Assembly: GCA_015056055.1 (NCBI GenBank)
Contig: SVHC01000015.1
Span: 1 to 63,567, forward strand
Direction of reading: 5' to 3'
Origin: Clostridiales bacterium
GTDB taxonomy: Bacteria; Bacillota; Clostridia; Christensenellales; Aristaeellaceae
DNA length: 63,567 bases
Shown here: positions 28,222 to 36,253 of the stretch, piece by piece
How positions within the stretch are numbered: the first letter of the stretch is position 1
How the letters are laid out: each line of letters opens with the position of its first letter
Translations under genes and position numbers: made by a program
The notes under the pieces: model-generated
Seen by the model: only the letters and a program-made list of their open reading frames with translations
What the model was told of the DNA's origin: nothing
Databases searched by the model: none

Positions 28222-28617
28222 TTAATTCCTCGCACGGCTTATGCTTCCCAGCACGCCGTTTACGAATGCACCGGCGCGATCCGTGGAATATGTTTTTGCA
28301 AGCTCTACCGCTTCGTTCAGGATAACAGGATCCGGCTCTTCCTTCTGCAGAAGCTCATATACAGCCACACGCAGAATGGAAAAATCCACGCGGCTGATAC
28401 GCTCCAGTTTCCAACCCACGGCATATTTTTCAATCCAGCCGTCGATCTCGGCGCGGCGCTCTTTAACGCCTGCGACAATTCCTTCGATATATCCGCGTTC
28501 CTTATCCTCGCACGGTACTTCAACCAATCCAATAATCGTATCTTCGCCGCCGTTTCCGCCCATTTCCCATTCGTAAACGAGCTTCATTGCAGCGGCACGT
28601 GCCGCAGTTCTGTCCAT
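28222..28617 (-). CDS. nusB: Transcription antitermination factor NusB
   Basis: A 131-residue all-helical RNA-binding protein. Family features are ARAAAMKLVYEWEM at the N-terminus, RISRVDFSILRVAVYELL around residue 83, and the C-terminal ILNEAVELAKTYSTDRAGAFVNGVLG. It joins NusE, NusA and NusG on rRNA leader transcripts. Its place after the Asp23/AmaP/DUF2273 genes is common in Clostridia. Confidence 0.95.
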   Translation of the reverse strand: MDRTAARAAAMKLVYEWEMGGNGGEDTIIGLVEVPCEDKERGYIEGIVAGVKERRAEIDGWIEKYAVGWKLERISRVDFSILRVAVYELLQKEEPDPVILNEAVELAKTYSTDRAGAFVNGVLGSISRARN

Positions 28618-28657
28618 CGGACAGCCTCCTTAAATCCATCTTACGATAATATCTGTA

Positions 28658-28900
28658 TTATTCTGCCCTTTCGCGGCGCTTGTTCAGCAGATTCGAAATC
28701 CAGCGGAGCACAAACATAGGCAAATAGCATCCGCCACCAATCCACCAGCCAAGTGCACCGAGCACAATCACCAGAAGGGCTTTCCAGAATCCGATCAGCA
28801 GCATAAGAACCGCAGCAGCAACGCCAACCAGAGCACCGGCAATCCGGCGATATGTCAGCGCGTTTAAGCGAACCTCGCGCTCGTTTTCACGCGTTTCCAT
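28658..28900 (-). CDS. DUF2273 small membrane protein
   Basis: An 80-residue protein with two transmembrane helices (about residues 20-38 and 42-66) and the YRRIAGALVGVAAAVLMLLIG and LGALGWWIGGG segments typical of DUF2273. Such proteins are encoded with Asp23 and AmaP and are thought to belong to the envelope stress complex. Its start overlaps the amaP end by 14 bases. Confidence 0.88.
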   Translation of the reverse strand: METRENEREVRLNALTYRRIAGALVGVAAAVLMLLIGFWKALLVIVLGALGWWIGGGCYLPMFVLRWISNLLNKRRERAE

Positions 28901-29582
28901 CGTTATCTACTCCTTCTGCATTGTCCTGTTCTTCTGCCGTTTCTTCGATTGCATATTCCTCCGGCTGCTGCTCATCGCGGATAACCGGTTCTGACTCATA
29001 ATAGATTTCTTCCACCGGAGTCTTGCTCTCCGCGGGCACAATCGGAGCGGAAATAATCTTATCCGATGTAGGAAGAATATCCGTGATGATTACCTTGATA
29101 TTTTTGACTTCTATGCCGGAATAGCTCTCAATATGGGAGCGGATTACGCGCTGAAGTTCGGCCGTGGTATCCGGGATATTGTGTTCCCCTTTGATTGCCA
29201 TCTTCACTCGCAGAGAAACAGAGTCCGCATGTTCAATCACGCGGATGGCTTTGCACGTTACACCATCAATGACAGATGCAGCCTTGCTTGCAAGGCCATG
29301 CAGTGCCGTCACGGAAATCAGCACATCGCCATTATCCGTGTTCTGAATGCCTACAAATCCGGTGCGGCGCGAACGCGTCCATTTCAGATTCCTGTAAACA
29401 ATGAACAGTCCCCACAGTGCAAATACGCCCAGACACGGAAGCAACGTATATTTCGACATGTTAAGGAGATCTTCAATATTAATCCATTTCAGAAAAACAT
29501 TCAGACCCAGAAAAACACATGCTGTCGCCGCAATCAGTGCATAAAACGCAGTCAGAATTCTTTCGGGAAGACGAGGTCTCAT
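28887..29582 (-). CDS. amaP: Alkaline shock response membrane anchor protein AmaP
   Basis: A 231-residue protein with two N-terminal transmembrane helices (about residues 9-30 and 45-63) followed by an Asp23-like alpha/beta region (NGDVLISVTALHGLASKAA ... VKMAIKGEHNIPDTTAELQ). It anchors Asp23 at the membrane. The acidic C-terminal tail is longer than in many homologues. It overlaps the asp23 stop by 4 bases. Confidence 0.9.
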   Translation of the reverse strand: MRPRLPERILTAFYALIAATACVFLGLNVFLKWINIEDLLNMSKYTLLPCLGVFALWGLFIVYRNLKWTRSRRTGFVGIQNTDNGDVLISVTALHGLASKAASVIDGVTCKAIRVIEHADSVSLRVKMAIKGEHNIPDTTAELQRVIRSHIESYSGIEVKNIKVIITDILPTSDKIISAPIVPAESKTPVEEIYYESEPVIRDEQQPEEYAIEETAEEQDNAEGVDNDGNA

Positions 29583-30181
29583 ACCTCTTCAACTCCCTCT
29601 TCGGCTTCTTCAACGTTTACTTCGTATTCGGTACCGTCCGCACCTTCGGGTACTTCCGAAAACTCATCGACTACAGGTGCCGCTTCAATTACAGTTTCTT
29701 CCTGTGCGGGGTCTTCCGCCTGTGCCTCAGCCTCGCGCTGTGCTTCCAGCATACGCTGCTGCTGTTCTTCCAGTTCCTGTGCTGCACGATTTTCCTTTTC
29801 AAAGCTCAGACCCTGAATATGCACATCAACACTCTGCACATCAAGACCACTCATCGTTTCAATGGCCTTCTTGACATTTTCCTGAATATTGGCAGCAACA
29901 TCCGGCACCGTAGAGCCGTACTCTATGATTATAGACACATCGACAAGCACACGATTATTCTCGATAGCAATCTTTACTCCCTTGGTAAAGTTCCTCGAGT
30001 TCTGCATCATCCTGCGCGAAAAAATATCCGCAATGCCGTTGTTGTTACCAGCCATGCTGGCAACACCTTCAACTTCCGTGGCGGCAAGTCCTGCCATCTT
30101 TGCAACTACATCCGTTGCAAAACTCACAGTTCCGTTAGGGTTGTCGTTCCACTGGACGCTCGTCGGCGTATTATCATTCAT
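29579..30181 (-). CDS. asp23: Asp23/Gls24 family envelope stress protein
   Basis: A 200-residue protein. Residues 15-125 form the Asp23 domain (GTVSFATDVVAKMAGLAATEVEG ... VDVSIIIEYGSTVPDVAANIQENVKKAIE split over the domain). A Q/E-rich charged tail of some 70 residues follows and is probably disordered. It is the first gene of the long block and has its own promoter at 30211-30239 and an ACGGAGGTG site. It likely works with AmaP and the DUF2273 protein. Confidence 0.92.
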   Translation of the reverse strand: MNDNTPTSVQWNDNPNGTVSFATDVVAKMAGLAATEVEGVASMAGNNNGIADIFSRRMMQNSRNFTKGVKIAIENNRVLVDVSIIIEYGSTVPDVAANIQENVKKAIETMSGLDVQSVDVHIQGLSFEKENRAAQELEEQQQRMLEAQREAEAQAEDPAQEETVIEAAPVVDEFSEVPEGADGTEYEVNVEEAEEGVEEV

Positions 30182-30210
30182 AATATATGCACCTCCGTTC
30201 TTTACCCTAT

Positions 30211-30239
30211 ATTATAGCAGATTTTTTCTCTGTACGCAA
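30211..30239 (-). promoter_or_regulatory. asp23 operon promoter
   Basis: TTGCGT (30234-30239) and TATAAT (30211-30216) are 17 bases apart on the minus strand, 29 bases before the asp23 start. It may drive much of the block down to recN. Confidence 0.85.
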
Positions 30240-30248
30240 ACCCCTGGG

Positions 30249-30743
30249 CTAATTTAACGGAATGATTTTTATATTTCCGCCAATCAAGCCCGTTTCCCGG
30301 CACACAAGTTCCAGAATTATGTCTGCATCTGCCTGAGAAAGCGCCTCTGTGCGCACAAGAATATTGGCGCAGTCCTCGCTGACCGTAGCAAGCGCCTCAT
30401 CAAAGCCCCGTGCGCGCAGCACTCCCTCGATATTCATTTCCTGCTCCGCGCGTGCGTAAATATCCATAATCCTGCGCTGCGCCGCCAGACGTACTTCACT
30501 TTGTGCATTTTCATTCGCGGAAATTTCTTTCAGGCTTTGAATCTCTGCCGCCCGCAGCTGTTCACGTTCCAGAATAAATTCCTCAATATCAGACCGTGCC
30601 GACACCAGTATCGCCGTTGTTTCTGCATCAGGTTCTTCCACAGGTTTCTCCGAAATCATCACCGACACAAAACACAGTGCCGTAAGAAGCACCGTCGCTG
30701 CAAGCGTGACCAGATTTCGGTATCGCCGGGTCTTATCAGACAA
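30249..30743 (-). CDS. spoIIIAH: Stage III sporulation protein AH
   Basis: A 164-residue mother-cell protein whose C-terminal YscJ/FliF-like domain meets forespore SpoIIQ to form the intercellular channel. One transmembrane helix lies at residues 10-29; the linker is helical (EEFILEREQLRAAEIQSL); the ring-building domain ends with ILVRTEALSQADADIILELV. It is the last gene of the spoIIIA operon, 4 bases after spoIIIAG. Confidence 0.9.
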   Translation of the reverse strand: MSDKTRRYRNLVTLAATVLLTALCFVSVMISEKPVEEPDAETTAILVSARSDIEEFILEREQLRAAEIQSLKEISANENAQSEVRLAAQRRIMDIYARAEQEMNIEGVLRARGFDEALATVSEDCANILVRTEALSQADADIILELVCRETGLIGGNIKIIPLN

Positions 30744-30747
30744 ATAT

Positions 30748-31086
30748 CTATTCCTCCTTCATATCCATAACTTCGATTCTTTCAAGTTCAACACCCAGCA
30801 CAGCATGCGCCGCTTCGCCGATTTCAAGCCGAACGCGCAAATCTTCCGCACCTTCGGCCACAATCAGCACACCTTCGATTTCATCGTCCTCATCATAAAT
30901 CACTACGCGCACCTCGCCTGCACCCTTCACCCATGAAAGTGCCTGTGCAAGCCGCGCTTCAATCGCCGTATTCTGCGCGCCGCCTTCATTTTCGCGCAGC
31001 ATCACCAGCATAACGAGCACAAGCAAGGCAAGCGGCATCATCCATTCTATGCCGCGTATCCCACGCAGTTTATTCCAGATTTTCAT
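30748..31086 (-). CDS. spoIIIAG: Stage III sporulation protein AG
   Basis: A 112-residue protein with one transmembrane helix (about residues 13-30, WMMPLALLVLVMLVML) and a short ring-building domain (LSWVKGAGEVRVVIYDE). It is much shorter than the roughly 200-residue B. subtilis protein, lacking most of the insert in the ring domain. Its ATG overlaps the stop of the upstream spoIIIAF-like gene as ATGA. SpoIIIAG forms the large ring of the channel. Confidence 0.85.
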   Translation of the reverse strand: MKIWNKLRGIRGIEWMMPLALLVLVMLVMLRENEGGAQNTAIEARLAQALSWVKGAGEVRVVIYDEDDEIEGVLIVAEGAEDLRVRLEIGEAAHAVLGVELERIEVMDMKEE

Positions 31087-31253
31087 TTTCCCAAAAGAGC
31101 CATAAGCCCATCCGCAATCACACCCGCAGTCATGAGTCCGACAATTGCATTAAATCCCTTCTGAGCACGTCCTTCCTCCAGAAAATGCTCACACACAGCC
31201 GAAATTGCTGCAATGGTCACAATTTTTGCGACACAGGCAGATAAGAGCTCCAT
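31083..31253 (-). CDS. spoIIIAF: Minimal SpoIIIAF-like membrane protein
   Basis: A 56-residue gene between spoIIIAE and spoIIIAG, exactly where spoIIIAF belongs. It begins MELLSACVAKIVTIAAISAV and ends in a second hydrophobic stretch (FNAIVGLMTAGVIADGLMAL), matching only the two-helix membrane part of SpoIIIAF. The soluble ring-building domain, over 100 residues in B. subtilis, is absent. AGGAGGAATAC precedes the ATG and the stop overlaps spoIIIAG, so the frame is clearly expressed and not a broken remnant. Confidence 0.75.
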   Translation of the reverse strand: MELLSACVAKIVTIAAISAVCEHFLEEGRAQKGFNAIVGLMTAGVIADGLMALLGK

Positions 31254-31274
31254 GTATTCCTCCTGTCTTCTTGA

Positions 31275-32372
31275 TTATATTACACTGCTTCCATGTGCCA
31301 ACGTCGCCCCGAGCAAAAGCATTCCCAGCACCATCGAAGAAATCACCACCGCTAAAAGCATGGTCATTACATCGCCGAACCGTTCCAGCATCCCGCCAAG
31401 TTTTCCTGTTGAAACCGGTTCCAGCATCGCCGAAGTCACCCGGCAGGCAATAAGAGGCACAGCGATTTTCAAAACTGGCCTCAGGCAAAGCACCGCGAGC
31501 ATCACAATTCCGGTCACTCCCGATGCATTCTTCACCAGTTTTGCACTTCCCACAATCATGTCCACCGTTCCGGCAACTTCTCCGCCGACGACAGGAATCA
31601 GCGTATCCGCAGCATAGCGCGCTGTTTTGACCATTGCGGAATCATATGTTCCTCCAAGCAGTTCCTGAACTTTCAAAATGCCCAGAAACAAACCAATCAG
31701 CGTTATCATCATCCGGTTACACACATTTTTCAGCAGTTCAAACAGCTTGCTCAACCGTATGCGCGAACTGATTTCGCACGCAGAAGCAATACCCGCTGCG
31801 CAAGAGCACAACCCGAGTCCCATGCCCGACGCAACGGAAGTGATAACTCCGCTCACAATCGCCGCCGCAGGCGTCAGCATCGCTGCGCTTCCTGTGCCGC
31901 CCGCTGCCGCAAACAGCGCTGTCAAAAGCGGGAACACCGTTTCCACCAAACGTTTCATTGCGTCCAGCGTTTTTCGCGCTGTTTCATACGCCGTACAAAA
32001 TTCCGCAAGCAAAAACGCTGACACAATCAGCACACCCATCCATTCCAGCGTATGTTCCCTCTGCGATGCAAACTGCCCAATCAAGGCGCATAACAGCACC
32101 GGAGCCGCAAGCATACCCACCAGCATTGCGGCGTCGTTAAGTTCTTCCCGGGCGGCATCCGATACAGCCTGCAATGCGCCGGGAATATCCCAGCCTCCAA
32201 GTCCCACAAGCGAAAGCACCATTTCTTTCACATCAAGCGTCATGCCCTGCGAGTCAGCATACTCCTGCCAGGCGGAATAATCAATTGATTCCGCAGCACG
32301 CGCCGCATCTTCCTCCGCCTGCGCAGCGGGATAGCAAAGAAACAGCAGCATCATAATCAGCAGTATCTTCAT
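31275..32372 (-). CDS. spoIIIAE: Stage III sporulation protein AE
   Basis: A 365-residue polytopic membrane protein with a signal peptide (residues 1-19, cut after AQA), a short exported segment and about eight hydrophobic helices. The conserved region TLIPVVGGEVAGTVDMIVGS (about residues 236-255) is characteristic. It is part of the export machinery in the mother-cell membrane. It overlaps spoIIIAD by 4 bases. Confidence 0.93.
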   Translation of the reverse strand: MKILLIMMLLFLCYPAAQAEEDAARAAESIDYSAWQEYADSQGMTLDVKEMVLSLVGLGGWDIPGALQAVSDAAREELNDAAMLVGMLAAPVLLCALIGQFASQREHTLEWMGVLIVSAFLLAEFCTAYETARKTLDAMKRLVETVFPLLTALFAAAGGTGSAAMLTPAAAIVSGVITSVASGMGLGLCSCAAGIASACEISSRIRLSKLFELLKNVCNRMMITLIGLFLGILKVQELLGGTYDSAMVKTARYAADTLIPVVGGEVAGTVDMIVGSAKLVKNASGVTGIVMLAVLCLRPVLKIAVPLIACRVTSAMLEPVSTGKLGGMLERFGDVMTMLLAVVISSMVLGMLLLGATLAHGSSVI

Positions 32373-32755
32373 CGCAGCAGCAAAACAATGCGTTCCACCA
32401 CGCTCGTTAAAACCGGAGCAGCCATCGCCGTAAGCGCAATTCTTGCGGCTGCATCGATTCGAACTGCCAGAGCCGCTTCACCGCTGTCGCGGCAAATGGC
32501 CGCGCCAAATTCCGTTAAGAGGCACACGCCCGCCGCGCGCAAAAGCAGCGCAATCGCCTCGGATGAAAAGTCCGCATATTCCGATAAATCCCGCATAAGC
32601 TGCACAGCTGCATGCATGTCCTCTTTTGACAAAAGCAATGCTCCAACTCCTGCAGCCAGCGAAACAGCCATTGCCATCTCAGGCCTGTTCACCCGCAGCG
32701 CCGCACACACGCATGCGACCGCTACCAGCAAAATTACAATCCGAACCGCCGCCAT
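32369..32755 (-). CDS. spoIIIAD: Stage III sporulation protein AD
   Basis: A 128-residue membrane protein with four or so hydrophobic helices. The C-terminal half has EFGAAICRDSGEAALAVRID, the conserved block of the family. It is distantly related to SpoIIIAC and lies one base after it. Expected under the mother-cell factor sigma-E. Confidence 0.9.
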   Translation of the reverse strand: MAAVRIVILLVAVACVCAALRVNRPEMAMAVSLAAGVGALLLSKEDMHAAVQLMRDLSEYADFSSEAIALLLRAAGVCLLTEFGAAICRDSGEAALAVRIDAAARIALTAMAAPVLTSVVERIVLLLR

Positions 32756-32756
32756 A

Positions 32757-32954
32757 TCAGTACAGCTGGAAAATCGCCTTTACATCCGTGAAAAAATCGG
32801 CGATCATATTCACAACCAGAATCAAAACGATCACAAGCCCGGCAAGCGTGGTAAGCGTAGCAATCTCTTCGCGTCCGGCGCGGTTCAGAACCTGCGCAAG
32901 CACGGAAATCAGAATACCGATTGCCGCAATTTTGAAAATCATATCTATATTCAC
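32757..32954 (-). CDS. spoIIIAC: Stage III sporulation protein AC
   Basis: A 65-residue two-helix membrane protein, MNIDMIFKIAAIGILISVL followed by VLNRAGREEIATLTTLAG and a second hydrophobic helix. The length and the AGREE segment are typical of the family. It lies between spoIIIAB and spoIIIAD in the usual order. Confidence 0.93.
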   Translation of the reverse strand: MNIDMIFKIAAIGILISVLAQVLNRAGREEIATLTTLAGLVIVLILVVNMIADFFTDVKAIFQLY

Positions 32955-32966
32955 GCCGCACCTCCG

Positions 32967-33467
32967 TCAAAACAGCATAATCACAAGCGCTGCACCCGTT
33001 AAGGCACCCAGCGCAGTGTATAAGCGCATCTTTTCACTGCAGACTTTTCCCGCGCCTTGTCTGATTCTTTCAAGTTCCGTCCTTGTTCCCTCGAATAGAG
33101 TTTCCTGTTCCCTCACGCCGCTGCTGCCCAGCTGTGAAAAAAATGCCTCCAGCGCATGCAGTTCTTCCTCCTCGATACAGGCTATATCCGCACCGCATAC
33201 CCTTTTTCCGCACACAATTCCCCATGCATGCAGAGCATCATCCTCGCCCATTTCTTTTCCCATTTCGGAAAATACGTTCCAGTTGCTGTGCAAAAAAGCC
33301 TCGCCGAGAGGCAATCTCTGAAGCAGCATCCGGTTTTTGAGCATTTCCATTTCCTTCAATACAGCATCCAAAAAGCGAATCCTTCTGACCTGTACCATTG
33401 CCGCGCTGCGACCGGCCCATGTGCACATTCCGATAAGAGCCACACCGAGCATTATCCGAACCGTCAC
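32967..33467 (-). CDS. spoIIIAB: Stage III sporulation protein AB
   Basis: A 166-residue protein with hydrophobic ends and a charged helical middle. Family features are RIRFLDAVLKEMEMLKNRM near residue 30 and LPLGEAF, and a C-terminal helix (LGALTGAALVIMLF). It resembles the GspF part of type II secretion systems. It follows spoIIIAA by 12 bases. Confidence 0.9.
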   Translation of the reverse strand: MTVRIMLGVALIGMCTWAGRSAAMVQVRRIRFLDAVLKEMEMLKNRMLLQRLPLGEAFLHSNWNVFSEMGKEMGEDDALHAWGIVCGKRVCGADIACIEEEELHALEAFFSQLGSSGVREQETLFEGTRTELERIRQGAGKVCSEKMRLYTALGALTGAALVIMLF

Positions 33468-33479
33468 TCAAACCACCTC

Positions 33480-34361
33480 TCACCAAAGTGTCCGCGTTTC
33501 TTTCAGATTTCCCGGAAAATTGCCCAGCACGGCAATGTGTCGAAATGCACCTGCTTGGATCAATTGCGCAATCACCACCCGCTTTTCCGCCGTTTCAAAG
33601 CTTTCGGCGTGTGCCGATGCAACCACCTTAACTCCGCAGCGCGCAGCATCCAGTACCGCATCTGCATCCAAATGATTTCCCACCTCGTCCGTTACCAGCA
33701 CATCCGGTGCACATGCGCGAATCAATTGTCCCATCGCCACCGCTTTCGGGCAGTTATCCATCACATCCGTGCGTTCACCCACATCAAATGCAGGAATCCC
33801 GTTTCTGCAGGCCGCAATCTCGCTGCGTTCATCCGCCACAGCCACATTCATACCCGAATCGCTCATAAAGCGTGCTGCATCCCGCAAAAGCGTTGTTTTC
33901 CCCATGCCCGGCGGCGCAAGAATCAAAACATTTCCGGAATTGCCCGTCAGAATCTCCTCCAGTTTCTGCGCGCATCCTTTGATTTCCCGCGCTGCTCTTA
34001 TGCACACGGAGCCTATATGTATAAGGCTTTCTATCTGTTCGCCATTCATGGCATACCTTCCGCAGACGCCCACACGGCACCCATCCTCCAGGGTAAAAAA
34101 GCCTTCCTTCAGCTCGTTCTCCCACGCATAGAGCGAATGTCTCAGCATCCGTGCCAGAATTGCACAAAGCGCTTTTTCCTCAAGTCGTTCTGATGAAAGC
34201 AATTCACCGCCGTCCGCATACCGCAGCTGTACTCGTCTTCCTGCTCGCAGGCGCACTTCTGTAAGCAGTTCTGTTTTTACCTCGTCTGAAATTTTTACCG
34301 GCAGCATGTCCAGCACATCTTCAATCACGCTTTTCCCCTCCGGCAAATATACGTTTTCCAT
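33480..34361 (-). CDS. spoIIIAA: Stage III sporulation protein AA
   Basis: A 293-residue AAA+ ATPase, the motor-like component of the SpoIIIA complex. Walker A is LAPPGMGKTTLLRD (about residues 149-162), followed by VADERSEIA, and Walker B VLVTDEVG. The N-terminal LTEVRLRAGRRVQL is typical. It is the first gene of the operon; no convincing sigma-E promoter could be assigned by eye in the 42 bases between its start and the mutY terminator. Confidence 0.95.
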   Translation of the reverse strand: MENVYLPEGKSVIEDVLDMLPVKISDEVKTELLTEVRLRAGRRVQLRYADGGELLSSERLEEKALCAILARMLRHSLYAWENELKEGFFTLEDGCRVGVCGRYAMNGEQIESLIHIGSVCIRAAREIKGCAQKLEEILTGNSGNVLILAPPGMGKTTLLRDAARFMSDSGMNVAVADERSEIAACRNGIPAFDVGERTDVMDNCPKAVAMGQLIRACAPDVLVTDEVGNHLDADAVLDAARCGVKVVASAHAESFETAEKRVVIAQLIQAGAFRHIAVLGNFPGNLKETRTLW

Positions 34362-34403
34362 TATATGGCGGAGGCATCAAAAATAATGCTTGAATTTGGG
34401 CAC

Positions 34404-34444
34404 AAAAAACGCTTCGGTCTTCTTCATTTGAAAACCGAAGCGTT
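34404..34444 (-). terminator. Terminator after mutY
   Basis: AACGCTTCGGT pairs with ACCGAAGCGTT around a 14-base loop, followed on the minus strand by TTTTTT. It separates mutY from the spoIIIA operon. Confidence 0.85.
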
Positions 34445-34448
34445 CCAA

Positions 34449-35483
34449 TCAAATCCCAGTCTTTTTATATGCAAATTCCCAGAACGGTTTCATTGCACTG
34501 GGGAAACACGCCTTTTCCAGCATTTGCCTGTCTGCCCACTCCCATTCGCCGCCGCATTCTCCGGCTTCAAACCAGAAGCCCTTCATTTTCCAGATGCGAT
34601 GGGTAAACACATGCTCGTGCGTACATATCTCACCTTTGAATACGGCATTTATGCCCATTTCTGCAAGGCACTCCTTTACGGAAGCGGCATCACGCGCATT
34701 CACAAAGCCCGGAAACTCATATAATCCCGCCAGCATTCCCTTTTCGGGGCGTTTGCGCACAAGTACGCGCCCTTTGCAGATTACAACTGCCACACCGCGC
34801 TGTTCCGCCTTTTTTTCAGGCTTTTCTGCCTTTATGGGAAGCTTTTCCGCGCAGCCCTCGGCATATGCGCGGCAAAAATCCTGAACAGGACACTGCGCAC
34901 AGCGCGGCTTTTTAGGCAGGCATACCATCGCTCCCAAATCCATCAAAGCCTGATTGTAATCGCCGCATCTTTCCTCCGGCATATTCGAAAGCGCAAGGGG
35001 ATACAAATCCATCGGCGTCTTTATCGGTGTATGGATGGAAAAAAGTCGCGTAAGCACGCGCACCTGATTTCCGTCAAGCGCCGGCACGCGCTCACCGAAT
35101 GCAATGGAAGCAATCGCTCCGGACGCATAGTTTCCGATCCCCGGAAGCGCAAGCAGCCCTTCTGCGCTGCGCGGCAAATTCCCGTCATATTTTGTAACAA
35201 TCTCCTGCGCCGCACGGTGGATGTTACGCGCCCTGGAATAATATCCCAAGCCCTCCCAAAGCTTATATACCTCATCAAGCGCCGAATCCGCAAGCGTCCC
35301 GGCATCCGGAAAACGTTCCAGAAAGCGCGCATAATACCCTTTCACTGCCTCAGTTCTTGTCTGCTGCAGCATAATCTCGCTTATCCATATTTTATACGGA
35401 TCCTGTTCTCCACGCCAAGGCAGACTTCGGTCGTTTTTATCGAACCATTCCAGGAGTCTCTTTTGAAATTTCGTATTTCTCAC
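34449..35483 (-). CDS. mutY: A/G-specific adenine glycosylase MutY
   Basis: A 344-residue base-excision enzyme removing A opposite 8-oxoG. It has LPWR, the catalytic-Glu motif ISEIMLQQTRTEAV (about residues 29-42), the HhH LPGIGNYASGAI, ALDGNQVRVL with the catalytic Asp, the four-cysteine cluster ending CAQCPVQDFC, and a C-terminal NUDIX-like domain. The longest frame adds 70 residues unlike any MutY; I chose GTG at 35483, which gives the usual length though its GGAG site is close. It overlaps the LysM gene by 47 bases. Confidence 0.93.
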   Translation of the reverse strand: MRNTKFQKRLLEWFDKNDRSLPWRGEQDPYKIWISEIMLQQTRTEAVKGYYARFLERFPDAGTLADSALDEVYKLWEGLGYYSRARNIHRAAQEIVTKYDGNLPRSAEGLLALPGIGNYASGAIASIAFGERVPALDGNQVRVLTRLFSIHTPIKTPMDLYPLALSNMPEERCGDYNQALMDLGAMVCLPKKPRCAQCPVQDFCRAYAEGCAEKLPIKAEKPEKKAEQRGVAVVICKGRVLVRKRPEKGMLAGLYEFPGFVNARDAASVKECLAEMGINAVFKGEICTHEHVFTHRIWKMKGFWFEAGECGGEWEWADRQMLEKACFPSAMKPFWEFAYKKTGI

Positions 35484-36030
35484 GCTCCGAATACAGTATT
35501 TGCATGCCGGGAAGAAGCGGGCCCCAAAGACGATTCTCCCGGCGAAGTTCTTCTTCGCTGCATCCCCATTTTTTTGCCAGCTCACAAAGCGAATCCATAG
35601 GAGCAGCCGCATATACTTTTTCATTTTGCAAGGGGATTTGCACAATAAATTCCGCTCCGGAAGGAATTTTTCCATCAGAGCAGCCGGATGCAAGGCAAAT
35701 AAGCCTCACCGGAAGACGATATTTACGCGCAAGGGAAGCCGCATTATCGCCCTCTTTCACACGCACATGCACACAGGCACGTGCTTCCTCTGCCAATATA
35801 TTTACCCCGATACACGGGCATATGAAACCGTCTTTTTCGCAAAAATCCTTATCGGGAATAACAATTTCTCTTCCCGGCATCATCCACGCATCAGAACAAA
35901 TTCTGTTGGCGCGCAGAATTGCACAGTACGGCACACCGTAGCGCGCGCTCAGACTCTGCGGCGTGTCTTTTTCGCCTATTATGTGCCTTTGCAATCCCAT
36001 TCCCCCTGAAAAAACATCGTTTAAAACCAT
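35437..36030 (-). CDS. LysM-repeat protein
   Basis: A 197-residue protein with about three LysM-like units: HIIGEKDTPQSLSARYGVP (from about residue 16), VRVKEGDNAASLARKYRLP (about 90) and a weaker one MDSLCELAKKWGCSEEEL (about 144). No signal peptide or catalytic domain is seen. LysM units bind peptidoglycan or, in spore proteins, help coat assembly; which applies is unclear. Start at 36030 or at an ATG 30 bases in. It overlaps mutY. Confidence 0.75.
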   Translation of the reverse strand: MVLNDVFSGGMGLQRHIIGEKDTPQSLSARYGVPYCAILRANRICSDAWMMPGREIVIPDKDFCEKDGFICPCIGVNILAEEARACVHVRVKEGDNAASLARKYRLPVRLICLASGCSDGKIPSGAEFIVQIPLQNEKVYAAAPMDSLCELAKKWGCSEEELRRENRLWGPLLPGMQILYSEREKYEISKETPGMVR

Positions 36031-36166
36031 TCCATCCTATGCTCCGAAAGGGGATTTCACGACTGATTGTAACATATTTCGCAGCAGTTAAATTGTTAAT
36101 TTTCTATTTCTAAATAATTTCAACGTAAATTGAAACCAATTTTCACTTTTTTCCGTCAAAGGAGCG

Positions 36167-36195
36167 TTGACGGAACGGGCATTTTGTAGTATTAT
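36167..36195 (+). promoter_or_regulatory. Promoter of the nine-repeat membrane protein
   Basis: TTGACG (36167-36172) and TATTAT (36190-36195) with 17 bases between. The -35 overlaps a small inverted repeat CCGTCAA / TTGACGG (36153-36173), which could be an operator. Confidence 0.7.
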
Positions 36196-36253
36196 AAGAA
36201 TGCATTCATAATGGTCATTACAGAGTTACCCAAAGAACACAGGAGTGGAGAAC

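Noticed and set aside
34449-35693. 414-residue MutY with a 70-residue N-terminal extension
   Set aside because: The extension has no family match and overlaps the LysM gene; a GTG start gives normal length.
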